A DNA stretch of 41,861 nucleotides from an uncultured Candidatus Melainabacteria bacterium (GTDB taxonomy: Bacteria > Cyanobacteriota > Vampirovibrionia > Gastranaerophilales > Gastranaerophilaceae). The stretch is from assembly GCA_934754425.1 (NCBI GenBank), contig CAKVIN010000020.1:1-41861 (forward strand), in the 5' to 3' direction. The translations under genes and the position numbers were made by a program. The notes beneath the pieces are model-generated. The model searched no databases and was not told the DNA's origin. It saw nothing but the letters and a program-made list of their open reading frames with translations. Shown one piece after another: positions 33,650-41,699 of this stretch; within the stretch, counting starts at the first letter, position 1, and every line of letters starts with the position of its first letter.

Positions 33650-35630
33650 TTACACCTCGGTTTTTAAATTTTAAATACTGTTTTAAATCAATCATAATTT
33701 GACGTTTTTGCTCCATTTGAACCAATTTTGAAAGTGTCACCATATCATTATTAGTCATTGCTTCTAATACATTTTTCTCAAAGCCGGTATTTATTAAATC
33801 CTGATATTTCAAGTTTGTAATATAGAAGAAATATAATTCTTTTAACTTAACTTGATTACTTTTCGGAGCTTTCAAAAAGATAATTATGATTGAAAACAAA
33901 TATTCTTTTATAAATATATTATAATCATCTTCATTGTAGTTTAATTGATTGAAATATTTAAGAATTAATTTTGATGATTCAATAAAATCATTAACTTTAT
34001 CTTCGTTTTCATAAAATTCTACTGTTGCTGAGTCATCTCTAGTAAAATAGTAATAATACGCATTATCAACTACTGAAATTTTATTTGCATAATAAGCTGC
34101 TAATATTGGAAATAATCTATCTTCACCATATTTGAGCCCTTCTGTAAATGATAAATTATTTTCTCTTATCAATTTTGTAGAATAAATACCCAACCAGAAC
34201 AATCCGCTAAAGTATATTCTGTTTTGTTTTACTCTATTTGCCATATTATGCAAAAATGAATTTTTTCCTTGATTATTTTTCAATAAATTACCAATAACCA
34301 AATCCGCATTATCATTTTTAGCTTTTTTATAAAGCTTTTCATAAAAATCTAAATCTATCCAGTCATCAGAATCTACAAAACCGATATATTCACCGGTTGC
34401 TATCTTAATTGCTTCATTGCGAGCAACTGCAACTCCTCTATTTTCTTTAAAATCAATAATTTTTATGCGATTATCTTTTGAAGCATATTCCTTTAATATT
34501 TCTATAGAATCATCTGGTGAACAATCATTCACACAAATAATTTCAATATCTTCCAGCGTTTGAGCACAAACGCTATCAAGACATTTTCTTAAATATTTTT
34601 CTACATTATAAACTGGAATAATTACAGAGACTTTTTTACACTTACTTCTTTTTAATTTTTCTCTTGTCAAATATGACAACTTCTCTAATTTTCCTATATT
34701 TTTCTTGTATTCTTCATAAGAATTTGATTTTTTTATTTTGTTATATAAATATTTTTCATAATCGCTAGATGCCATTCTATCCTGTTCAAAATCTTTTGAA
34801 ATCTTATCAACATACTTATTTATAAGATTAAAATCATATTCATTTTCAATTGCTGCAATACAATCTAAACGGAACAGCTTAATTCTATTATCTAAATTTA
34901 AAAGATTGTTATTTTTATAAAAATCATAAATAAGATTAAATATTTTCACATATGATTTAATTACATTTTTTCTAGCAGACATTATGGAATCTTGCCTTTG
35001 CCTATAATGATAAGATGCACCATAAAACGCAAATAAATTATCTAATAGATTTTTAGTTATGTGCTGAAAATATTCATCTTCATGAATATAACCCTCTGGA
35101 AAACGAAGATTATTTTTTATCAAAAAATCTCTTCTATACAGGTGACACCAAATCATACATTGCGAATCATTTATTGCGATAACTTTATCTAAAAATTCAC
35201 CCTCGGCGTTCTTTTTGTTATATTTTTGCCAAACAAAATGTTCAGATTGGGTTTCGCTTTCTTTAACGATATTTGTATTCAAAATCATATCGACGTTATT
35301 GTCTTCGATTTTTTTGACCATTTGTTCTAAATAATTATCATCTATCCAATCATCTGAATCAATAAAATATACATATTCTCCTGTCGCAACATCCAGTCCG
35401 GAATTTCTTGCAGCTGAAAGTCCACCATTTTTTTCTCTATTTACGATTTTAATTCGATTATCCTTTAAAGCATATTCTTGCAAAATTTTTGCAGAATTAT
35501 CTGGTGAGCAATCATTCACACATATAATTTCAAGATTTTTGTATGTTTGATTAATAACACTATCCAAACATTGCGCCAAATATTGTTCTACATTATATAT
35601 TGGTATTATTACTGATACTTTACTTTCCAT
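33642..35630 (-). CDS. bidomain GT2 glycosyltransferase
   Basis: A 662-residue protein with two complete GT2 domains, each starting with a near-identical motif: KVSVIIPIYNVEQYLAQCLDS near residue 4 and KVSVIIPVYNVEKYLRKCLDS near residue 337. Each also carries ICVNDCSPD and FVDSDDWID-type D-x-D regions. Two active sites suggest a polymerase or a two-step transferase, as in capsule and hyaluronan-like enzymes. The second domain closely resembles the neighbouring 323-residue GT2. It overlaps the GT2 gene by 11 bases and the GT8 gene by eight. Confidence 0.9.
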   Translation of the reverse strand: MESKVSVIIPIYNVEQYLAQCLDSVINQTYKNLEIICVNDCSPDNSAKILQEYALKDNRIKIVNREKNGGLSAARNSGLDVATGEYVYFIDSDDWIDDNYLEQMVKKIEDNNVDMILNTNIVKESETQSEHFVWQKYNKKNAEGEFLDKVIAINDSQCMIWCHLYRRDFLIKNNLRFPEGYIHEDEYFQHITKNLLDNLFAFYGASYHYRQRQDSIMSARKNVIKSYVKIFNLIYDFYKNNNLLNLDNRIKLFRLDCIAAIENEYDFNLINKYVDKISKDFEQDRMASSDYEKYLYNKIKKSNSYEEYKKNIGKLEKLSYLTREKLKRSKCKKVSVIIPVYNVEKYLRKCLDSVCAQTLEDIEIICVNDCSPDDSIEILKEYASKDNRIKIIDFKENRGVAVARNEAIKIATGEYIGFVDSDDWIDLDFYEKLYKKAKNDNADLVIGNLLKNNQGKNSFLHNMANRVKQNRIYFSGLFWLGIYSTKLIRENNLSFTEGLKYGEDRLFPILAAYYANKISVVDNAYYYYFTRDDSATVEFYENEDKVNDFIESSKLILKYFNQLNYNEDDYNIFIKEYLFSIIIIFLKAPKSNQVKLKELYFFYITNLKYQDLINTGFEKNVLEAMTNNDMVTLSKLVQMEQKRQIMIDLKQYLKFKNRGVNV

Positions 35631-36591
35631 GCTTTATTTTTTTCCTCAGATTATATAGAATCAAAGCGCTTCCATAATTTATTAGTTGTTCCTTTTTATT
35701 ATTGACTATAGCCTGTGCTAAAAATTCATTTTTCATTCCTAATTGAACAATAAATTCATCTTTATACTTTATTTTTTCAAAAGTATTTATTATTGACTCA
35801 GCTAGAAATTTGCGAATATTGATATCTTTATTTAAAAAAGAATGTTCAATTATCATATTAAGCCACAAAACCACTGTATATACATAACTTTTTTCTGATA
35901 TCGCAGAATTATTTGCAAATTCAATTATTTTATGCAATCCAATAAATTTATCCCTAATTTTGTCAAAAGATGGAATTCCTGCGGTTTGAGAATTTTCTCT
36001 TACTGTTATATTGATATAAGTATTTTCTAAAACAATCACTTTATTAGCTTTCAATGCTGATTTAAATGCAAAAATTGGATCTTCCATATCTTTTAATATA
36101 GGGAATGTTATATTATTACTTTTAATTAATATCGTATTATAAATTGCACCACAATAACCATAAGAGAAATTATTTTTATCTTCTTTTATTTTTTCATTAA
36201 AAAAAGTTTCAACAATAGAACCATTAGGATATTTATACGCACCTTTTACTATATCTGCATTTTTATTAATAGCTTCTTTATACAATTTTTCATAAAAATC
36301 CAAGTCTATAAAGTCATCAGAATCCACAAAACCAATATATTCACCTTTGGCTTCGTCTATACCGGTATTACGAGCAACGGCTGCGCCTTTGTTTTCCTTA
36401 AAATCAATTAACTTTATGCGGTCATCTTTTGAAGCATATTCTTTTAAGATTTCAAAAGAATTATCTGTTGAGCAATCGTTCACACAAATAATTTCAATAT
36501 CTGATAGCGTTTGATTACAAACGCTATCGAGACATTTTCTTAAATATTTTTCTGTGTTATATACCGGTATGATTACAGAAACCTTAGGCAT
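35620..36591 (-). CDS. GT2-family glycosyltransferase
   Basis: A 323-residue GT2 enzyme with VSVIIPVYNTEKYLRKCLDS, CVNDCSTDNS and IGFVDSDDFIDLDFYEKLYK. It is strikingly similar to the second half of the downstream bidomain protein (runs such as ILKEYASKD and DLDFYEKLYK are shared), so one arose from the other by duplication. AGGAAAA precedes the ATG. Its 192-base upstream gap contains a G/C-rich inverted-repeat element and may hold the promoter for the rest of the locus. Confidence 0.9.
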   Translation of the reverse strand: MPKVSVIIPVYNTEKYLRKCLDSVCNQTLSDIEIICVNDCSTDNSFEILKEYASKDDRIKLIDFKENKGAAVARNTGIDEAKGEYIGFVDSDDFIDLDFYEKLYKEAINKNADIVKGAYKYPNGSIVETFFNEKIKEDKNNFSYGYCGAIYNTILIKSNNITFPILKDMEDPIFAFKSALKANKVIVLENTYINITVRENSQTAGIPSFDKIRDKFIGLHKIIEFANNSAISEKSYVYTVVLWLNMIIEHSFLNKDINIRKFLAESIINTFEKIKYKDEFIVQLGMKNEFLAQAIVNNKKEQLINYGSALILYNLRKKIKHGK

Positions 36592-36608
36592 TTTATTTTC
36601 CTATCTTT

Positions 36609-36760
36609 CCCCTCACCCCAACCCGTCTTGAATTATTCGGGCGAGCATAACATTCCAATAACAACAAATTTTAACAAATTTTTATAGTTATTTACATGTT
36701 ATTTGCTCTTACGGGCTTGCGCCCTACCGAAAATCCGTTCTCCCACAAGGGGCGAGGGGG
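36609..36760. mobile_element. MITE/REP-like inverted-repeat element
   Basis: A G/C-rich insertion lies within an A/T-rich spacer. The ends CCCCTC (36609-36614) and GAGGGGG (36754-36760) pair. Inside them GAGCATAACAT-like and ATGTTATTTGCTC-like arms pair again, and GGGC-ttgc-GCCC makes a small hairpin near 36714-36725. Together these look like a nested palindrome of about 150 bases. No gene is present. Identity is unknown. Confidence 0.4.
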
Positions 36761-36783
36761 CAAAGTTGACAAATCTAAATTTG

Positions 36784-37254
36784 TTATTCTTCTATTTTCT
36801 TTTCACGTTCTCTTGTTTCTTCTTTAGAATAACCAATAGAGTCTTTTTCCGGAGTCCATCCTGTTTCTTCTTTAACTTCGTGAATAGGGTCAGCCAACAA
36901 TAATTCTTGAGCATCATTATATTCTTTTACTTCCATTTCGAAGTTATCTTCTTTTGCAACTGCAGAATCAACAGAGACTTCTGCATCAGATTCAGAAGCT
37001 TCTACTATCAATTCATTATCAAGCATTGATTTGATATAATCATTTAATTTTGATTCTACATCAGCAGGTGCACCATCTATAGATTTTAATGCTGCAGCAA
37101 TTTTTTCAACACTTGCACCGTTTACCAAGTTTTCATAAACAGCTGTTCCTAAACCGTTCATACCATAATAAATACCTGTTTCTGAGTTAATAATAATTGC
37201 AATACCGTCAGTAACGTCAGCAAACATTTTTTCTTCATTTAATGCATAATTCAT
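36784..37254 (-). CDS. PqqD-like (RRE) protein with a C-terminal tail
   Basis: A 156-residue protein whose first 95 residues resemble PqqD, a small winged-helix fold that recognises peptides in RiPP pathways. Key stretches are VTDGIAIIINSETGIYYGMNGLGT, then YENLVNGASVEKIAAAL. A low-complexity acidic linker follows, then a tail containing LLLADPIHEVKEETGW. AAGGAG lies nine bases upstream. It begins inside the end of the HprK-like gene and is paralogous to that protein's C-terminal part. It may deliver a peptide or act as carrier for the kinase; function is inferred only. Confidence 0.75.
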   Translation of the reverse strand: MNYALNEEKMFADVTDGIAIIINSETGIYYGMNGLGTAVYENLVNGASVEKIAAALKSIDGAPADVESKLNDYIKSMLDNELIVEASESDAEVSVDSAVAKEDNFEMEVKEYNDAQELLLADPIHEVKEETGWTPEKDSIGYSKEETREREKKIEE

Positions 37255-38761
37255 TTTCTTTATTCTCCTTTATTAATTGTTTATACTCTTCTTCTGCGTG
37301 TTCTACAAAAGATAATTTATAATTATCTTCTGCTGCAAATTCCGGATTGATTTGCACTTTTTCTCCTGAATTTTTGAATTCTGTCATAATTTCTTTTTCT
37401 TTTAATGCATTTATGAACAATCCAAATTCTTTTTCAATTGTTTCCGGCATTTCTGAAATCTGTTTTATTTCAGATAAAATATCATCTTGGCTAACACCAG
37501 CCAATAAATTTTCATAAATATTTGTTGCGAATTTATTCATTGAATAAATAATTCCGGTTTCGCTATTCAAAATATTTGCATAATCAAATGTTATATCTAC
37601 GCAAATTTTATTCAAATCAATAATTTCATGAGACTTTTTGTCAAAATCATTCATAAATTCACGTAAAAATTCTGTGTTTTTATCTATATCATGACAAAGA
37701 TTAAGTTTATAGAATGGATAATCTTTAACCATATTCATAATTTTCTTAACTGTCCAATTCTCGCTCAAATCCTGAGTTTGCATCAATGTTGATTGAATAA
37801 TTTGAACAACAGCTCTTCCCTTTTCTTCTTCAGAACAAGGCTTTATACTCGGTTCTTTATCTGAAACGATTTCAGGGAAAATACAAAGCTTGATTGGATA
37901 ATTCATTTTAAATCTATCATGGAAATTTGCAATATTGAATACATATTTATCTTTTCTTGCATTATTAGAAACAAATCTGCAACCATCCATCAAATCATAC
38001 AATCTGTTATACATTTCAGGAGAAAGTGTGATTATGCTATAAATCGGACTTGATAAAAGTTCTTTTTTCTCATTTTCATGCAAAATCAAATAATCATCAG
38101 AAACATATTCAAAACCTCTCATCATTGAAAGAACAGAAAGAGTAGATTTTCCTCTTTGGCCTCTTGCGCAGAAACAAATTCCATTTCCTTTATACCCTAT
38201 TACAGCACCGTGAACTAGATTTGAAGACTCTGTTTTTAGGATATTATTTAAGAACTGAACAAACAAATGTCCTTCTTTAATAAATTCTTCCGGTGCAAGA
38301 TTTTTTACACCGTAATAATAAGTATTTTGTTCATAATCATTACCGATAAAAAATCCTCTTTGCACTTGTATATCAATAATCGGTTTTATTTTCGAAAAAT
38401 CATTATCAATGATACTAATATTATCAAACCCTTTCTTGCGATTCATTATGTATTCTAATCTCAAGCGCATGTTCTTTTTTATATCCAATTTTGATGATAC
38501 CTTAAGCGGTAAACTATCAAAATCTGATTCCTTCCACAAAACCAATGTTGCATCATAACTTGGAGAAGATTCTCTCAAACCAAATGTTAGTTGTTTTTCA
38601 ATATGAGGCAAAAATTCTTCGCTATATCCAATTAAACGTACAATTTTGCAACCCAAATCAACATATTTGACAAATTTTTGTTCAAAATTTTCTTGAATAT
38701 ATTTATCAATATTGAAGAAACAATCTCTTATTTCTTCTTTTGTAAAATCTTTTAACGACAT
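37235..38761 (-). CDS. HprK-like P-loop kinase fused to a PqqD-like domain
   Basis: A 508-residue protein. Residues about 150-370 form an HPr serine kinase-like domain: H185 (VHGAVIG), P-loop GQRGKST at 201-207 and S221-D222-D223 (VSDDYLIL). It would use ATP to phosphorylate a Ser-containing peptide or other hydroxyl. The C-terminal 385-465 segment is a PqqD-like domain (NSETGIIYSMNKFATNIYENL), followed by an acidic tail. Such HprK homologues with PqqD occur in lasso-peptide and 'HPr-rel' systems. Related lasso kinases phosphorylate the peptide. GGAAAGG precedes the ATG. No HPr gene is visible. Confidence 0.78.
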   Translation of the reverse strand: MSLKDFTKEEIRDCFFNIDKYIQENFEQKFVKYVDLGCKIVRLIGYSEEFLPHIEKQLTFGLRESSPSYDATLVLWKESDFDSLPLKVSSKLDIKKNMRLRLEYIMNRKKGFDNISIIDNDFSKIKPIIDIQVQRGFFIGNDYEQNTYYYGVKNLAPEEFIKEGHLFVQFLNNILKTESSNLVHGAVIGYKGNGICFCARGQRGKSTLSVLSMMRGFEYVSDDYLILHENEKKELLSSPIYSIITLSPEMYNRLYDLMDGCRFVSNNARKDKYVFNIANFHDRFKMNYPIKLCIFPEIVSDKEPSIKPCSEEEKGRAVVQIIQSTLMQTQDLSENWTVKKIMNMVKDYPFYKLNLCHDIDKNTEFLREFMNDFDKKSHEIIDLNKICVDITFDYANILNSETGIIYSMNKFATNIYENLLAGVSQDDILSEIKQISEMPETIEKEFGLFINALKEKEIMTEFKNSGEKVQINPEFAAEDNYKLSFVEHAEEEYKQLIKENKENELCIK

Positions 38762-38785
38762 TAGGTTTCCTTTCCTTTTATCTTC

Positions 38786-39982
38786 TTAGTTTTCAAAACT
38801 ATAATTTCTGTTTTTTAAATCCTTAATCAACTTTTCAATCAATACCGGATGTTTTCTTATTAACTTTAAAGCAAAATATTTTGGCTTTATTTTTATATAT
38901 TCACCAATCAATTTTGGTTCCTTGAAAAGTTGTCCAAACTTTAATGCTCTACATTTTGTTCTCAAATCTTCTAAATAAAATCTGTTATACATAACCATAT
39001 TTGAGTATTCTTGTGTCTCTTTTTCAAAAAGTTTACCGTTGCTAATATTTTCCGGCAAAATATTTTCCGCTATTTGTTTTATAAACTTAAGTGCAAAATT
39101 CAATTGAACTTCTGTATGTGTAAGTTTTGCATTTTCAATAACTATATTCCAATCAAAATCCGGTTTACTATTTTGCAAAAATTTACAATCAAAAACTGTA
39201 AAAATAAGCCCTGCTTGACTTGTTTTGTTTCTCAAATTTCTCGCCAAATTAACTAAAGAAATAAATAACATATCTTCATTAGAAGGCACTAAACTCTTAA
39301 CACCGAACACATCTTTTTCTTCTGCTCTTTTATATAAATTTTTAAGCAATTTTTTCTCATGACCTGTTTCCATATAAATAAATTTATGAATATCTAAAAT
39401 ACCTTCTTCTGAATCAGGTTTATGCAAATCTATTGCGTGGACATCTACTTTAGAATAAGTATATCCAATTGTGCAAGCTAAGTCTGCTGATTTAATAAAA
39501 TCTTTTTCCGGCACAAGAATATCAATATCGCCCATAATTCTTGGAAGTTCCGGTCTTAAAAACTTCATTGCTCCACCTTTTAAAATCATAGGAACAATAC
39601 CGGCATTATTTAAAACTTTACCAATCTTCTTGTAGTGCGCAATTTTACCAAGATTATCAAATTTGAAAAAATTCAACAAACCTTTCAAACGTGGCTCTTC
39701 ATAAGTAGTGAACTTCATTTCAGGATACATTTTCATTATATAAGCCAACATCAACGATTTTGCAGAACCTTTTACTTCTATATCCCAAATTTTTAAAAGT
39801 TTATCTAAATCTTCCTGAACAGGATGTTCTGAAAAAGCCAATTTTAAAATCATTTTTTCATCATCTTTTAAAATCTCATTATAAAAATTTTCAATCAATG
39901 CGTCAGTAATATTTATGTCTTTGCTTAAATAGCCACTATCCTTAATATCTTCAATTTCTTTTCTATATAAAATCTGATTCAT
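38786..39982 (-). CDS. uncharacterised nucleotidyltransferase family protein
   Basis: A 398-residue protein of the nucleotidyltransferase group that appears with HprK and PqqD homologues in lasso and exopolysaccharide loci (Nuc_transf_5-like). The active site is LKGGAMKFL (G136, G137) with RIMGDIDILVPE (D152, D154), the DNA polymerase beta-type fold. A helical C-terminal part follows. GGAG-like bases precede the ATG, which overlaps the GT2 stop codon by one base. It probably transfers a nucleotide or related group to a protein, lipid or sugar. Substrate unknown. Confidence 0.75.
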   Translation of the reverse strand: MNQILYRKEIEDIKDSGYLSKDINITDALIENFYNEILKDDEKMILKLAFSEHPVQEDLDKLLKIWDIEVKGSAKSLMLAYIMKMYPEMKFTTYEEPRLKGLLNFFKFDNLGKIAHYKKIGKVLNNAGIVPMILKGGAMKFLRPELPRIMGDIDILVPEKDFIKSADLACTIGYTYSKVDVHAIDLHKPDSEEGILDIHKFIYMETGHEKKLLKNLYKRAEEKDVFGVKSLVPSNEDMLFISLVNLARNLRNKTSQAGLIFTVFDCKFLQNSKPDFDWNIVIENAKLTHTEVQLNFALKFIKQIAENILPENISNGKLFEKETQEYSNMVMYNRFYLEDLRTKCRALKFGQLFKEPKLIGEYIKIKPKYFALKLIRKHPVLIEKLIKDLKNRNYSFEN

Positions 39983-40857
39983 TATACAGTTTTCTCCTTT
40001 ATTGGAATTAATCCGAGCAGTAAATGTTTCTCTGTATGCAAACTTTCCATAACCTTATATAAAACAATACCTGCAAATTTTACTAAACTTTTTTGCGCCC
40101 AAAATTCTCTATCTCTTATCTGCGCATTTTGTTCCTTTAAAAATTTTAACACATCTTTTTTAGCTTTTTCTTTATCAGCTGAAATGGCTTCATAATGATC
40201 TTTACTTCTTGTATTTACAGTAGAAGACGGATTTCTAAAATAATAATAATTAACATCCGGTGCTGTTGCCACACCATTCGCATAATAAACCGCTTGAGTT
40301 ACAAACAATTTATCTTCACAATACATTTTTTCAGGAAAATATATTTGATACTTATCCAAAAAAGTTTTCTTATAAATTTTATTAGTAGGACAAGGATTTT
40401 TTGCCAACTTACAAATATCAAATTTTTCTTGCATTTCAGTAACAAACTCTTCTTTTAACAAATTTAAGCGTTTCTTTGTTTTTTTGTTACCACCAATTCT
40501 AACATTCGTTGCCAAAGCAATATCTGCATCATTATTTTTCGCAGCTTCATAAAGTTTTTCATAATAATTTTCATCAACCCAATCATCAGAATCTACAAAA
40601 CCAATAAACTCACCGGTTGCACAACGCATTCCATTATTTCTCGCTGCACCTTGTTTCTGATTTTCTTGAGTAATTACTTTAACACGAGCATCTAAATTCT
40701 CATATTTTCTAAGAATTTCAAGCGAATTATCAATAGAACCGTCATCCACACAAATAATCTCTATATCTTTTAAAGTCTGATTTACCAAAGAAGACAAGCA
40801 TTTGTCCAAAAAGTTTTCAGTATTATAAACAGGAATAATTATTGAAACTTTTACCAA
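39982..40857 (-). CDS. GT2-family glycosyltransferase, first gene of the HprK/PqqD operon
   Basis: A 291-residue GT2 enzyme with KVSIIIPVYNTENFLDKCLS, CVDDGSIDNSLEIL and IGFVDSDDWVDENYYEKLYE. The start is TTG at 40857 with AAGGAG seven bases upstream, which matches how other GT2 proteins here begin. A -10 box lies just upstream. It heads the four-gene set GT2-nucleotidyltransferase-kinase-PqqD, with coupled starts, so the sugar transferred is likely connected to the modification done by the module. Confidence 0.9.
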   Translation of the reverse strand: MVKVSIIIPVYNTENFLDKCLSSLVNQTLKDIEIICVDDGSIDNSLEILRKYENLDARVKVITQENQKQGAARNNGMRCATGEFIGFVDSDDWVDENYYEKLYEAAKNNDADIALATNVRIGGNKKTKKRLNLLKEEFVTEMQEKFDICKLAKNPCPTNKIYKKTFLDKYQIYFPEKMYCEDKLFVTQAVYYANGVATAPDVNYYYFRNPSSTVNTRSKDHYEAISADKEKAKKDVLKFLKEQNAQIRDREFWAQKSLVKFAGIVLYKVMESLHTEKHLLLGLIPIKEKTV

Positions 40858-40875
40858 AACTTTTCTCCTTCTCTC

Positions 40876-40904
40876 ATTATATTCATATACTCCTCTGACT
40901 TAAA
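40876..40904 (-). promoter_or_regulatory. putative promoter of the GT2-kinase-PqqD operon
   Basis: On the minus strand TTTAAG (40904-40899), a 17-base spacer and a perfect TATAAT (40881-40876) precede the TTG start by about 20 bases. The -35 match is weak. Confidence 0.4.
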
Positions 40905-41220
40905 AACAAGTTTTGCACAGCTATTTTACAAATTTCATATTACTATATGTTTTATAAAACTTTCCAAATCTATCGTATAATAAGTATATTCCTTTTAGTA
41001 TCAAATATATTCTACATTTATACTATATATTCATCTAGGGAAAATATCACCCAACTGGAGACTACTATAGTCATTATAAGACACAACATTCTTATTAATT
41101 AAATAATGCCAAGTTATTTATTGCGACTAGAAATAGTAAAAGAGCAGTTAATTTAAAATATTTTATCATACATTAAATTAAAAATTATTCACACAAAATA
41201 TTTCTACTTGCAAAAAAAGA

Positions 41221-41248
41221 TTGATGTGATAAATTAATAATATAAACT
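41221..41248 (+). promoter_or_regulatory. putative promoter of tRNA-Arg
   Basis: TTGATG (41221-41226), a 16-base spacer and TAAACT (41243-41248), 15 bases before the tRNA. Confidence 0.45.
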
Positions 41249-41263
41249 GAATATTTGATTTAT

Positions 41264-41337
41264 GCGTCCGTAGCTCAGCTGGATAGAGCATCTGCCTTCT
41301 AAGCAGAGGGTCGCGCGTTCGAATCGCGCCGGGCGTA
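41264..41337 (+). tRNA. tRNA-Arg (anticodon UCU)
   Basis: A 74-base cloverleaf: acceptor GCGTCCG/CGGGCGT (with G-U pairs), D-arm GCTCAGCTGGATAGAGC, anticodon loop CTTCTAA (anticodon TCT), and T-arm CGCGC-GTTCGAAT-CGCGC (extended by one G/C-rich pair). The discriminator is A, and CCA is not encoded. A tyrosine integrase lies 362 bases downstream on the opposite strand, so this tRNA may be an integration target. Confidence 0.95.
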
Positions 41338-41699
41338 TTTTTTGTGCCAAAAATTCAAAAAGTTGCAAAAAAGTTGCAGATTTTTTTAGATTTATATTTT
41401 TTATTTTGACTTTGTGTGTGGCAAGTTTTAAGGCTTGTAAAATTATTTTTGTATGTATTTATACTCGACATGTTAAGAAAATGCGACAGGGGACACCGTA
41501 GCTACTTCATTTTAGACTACATAATTTATACTCTATAAAAATGATGTGGAAAGAATTTTGCTCCTGAGCAACTTCGTTGCACGTCGCCTAATATGTGTAC
41601 CTCAAAATCAAAACGACGAGTTTTGATTTTTGCGGCACTATGTTTAAAAAAAATACCTGTCAATTTCTTGACAGGCGAAAAAACGTTACAATAAATCTT
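41338..41699. other. tRNA-Arg to integrase spacer
   Basis: This 362-base region has no gene that I can support. Hairpins are present: GCAAC/GTTGC near 41567-41581, an 11-bp perfect stem AAAATCAAAAC/GTTTTGATTTT at 41604-41630, and the integrase terminator at 41656-41675. If an element is integrated at tRNA-Arg, this would be its left end. Confidence 0.5.
41656..41675 (-). terminator. terminator of the integrase gene
   Basis: A perfect 8-bp stem CCTGTCAA/TTGACAGG (41656-41663 with 41668-41675) has a TTTC loop. On the minus strand it is followed by TATTTTTTTT, 25 bases after the stop codon. Confidence 0.85.

Larger units (their letters stand above)
40858..41263. other. 406-bp intergenic region
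   Basis: I see no gene here. It holds promoter-like sites for both neighbours (40876-40904 minus, 41221-41248 plus). The middle is A/T rich and featureless. Confidence 0.6.

Noticed and set aside
36784..39982. A classical lasso-peptide cluster.
   Set aside because: No asparagine synthetase-like cyclase, no transglutaminase-like protease and no precursor gene are visible.
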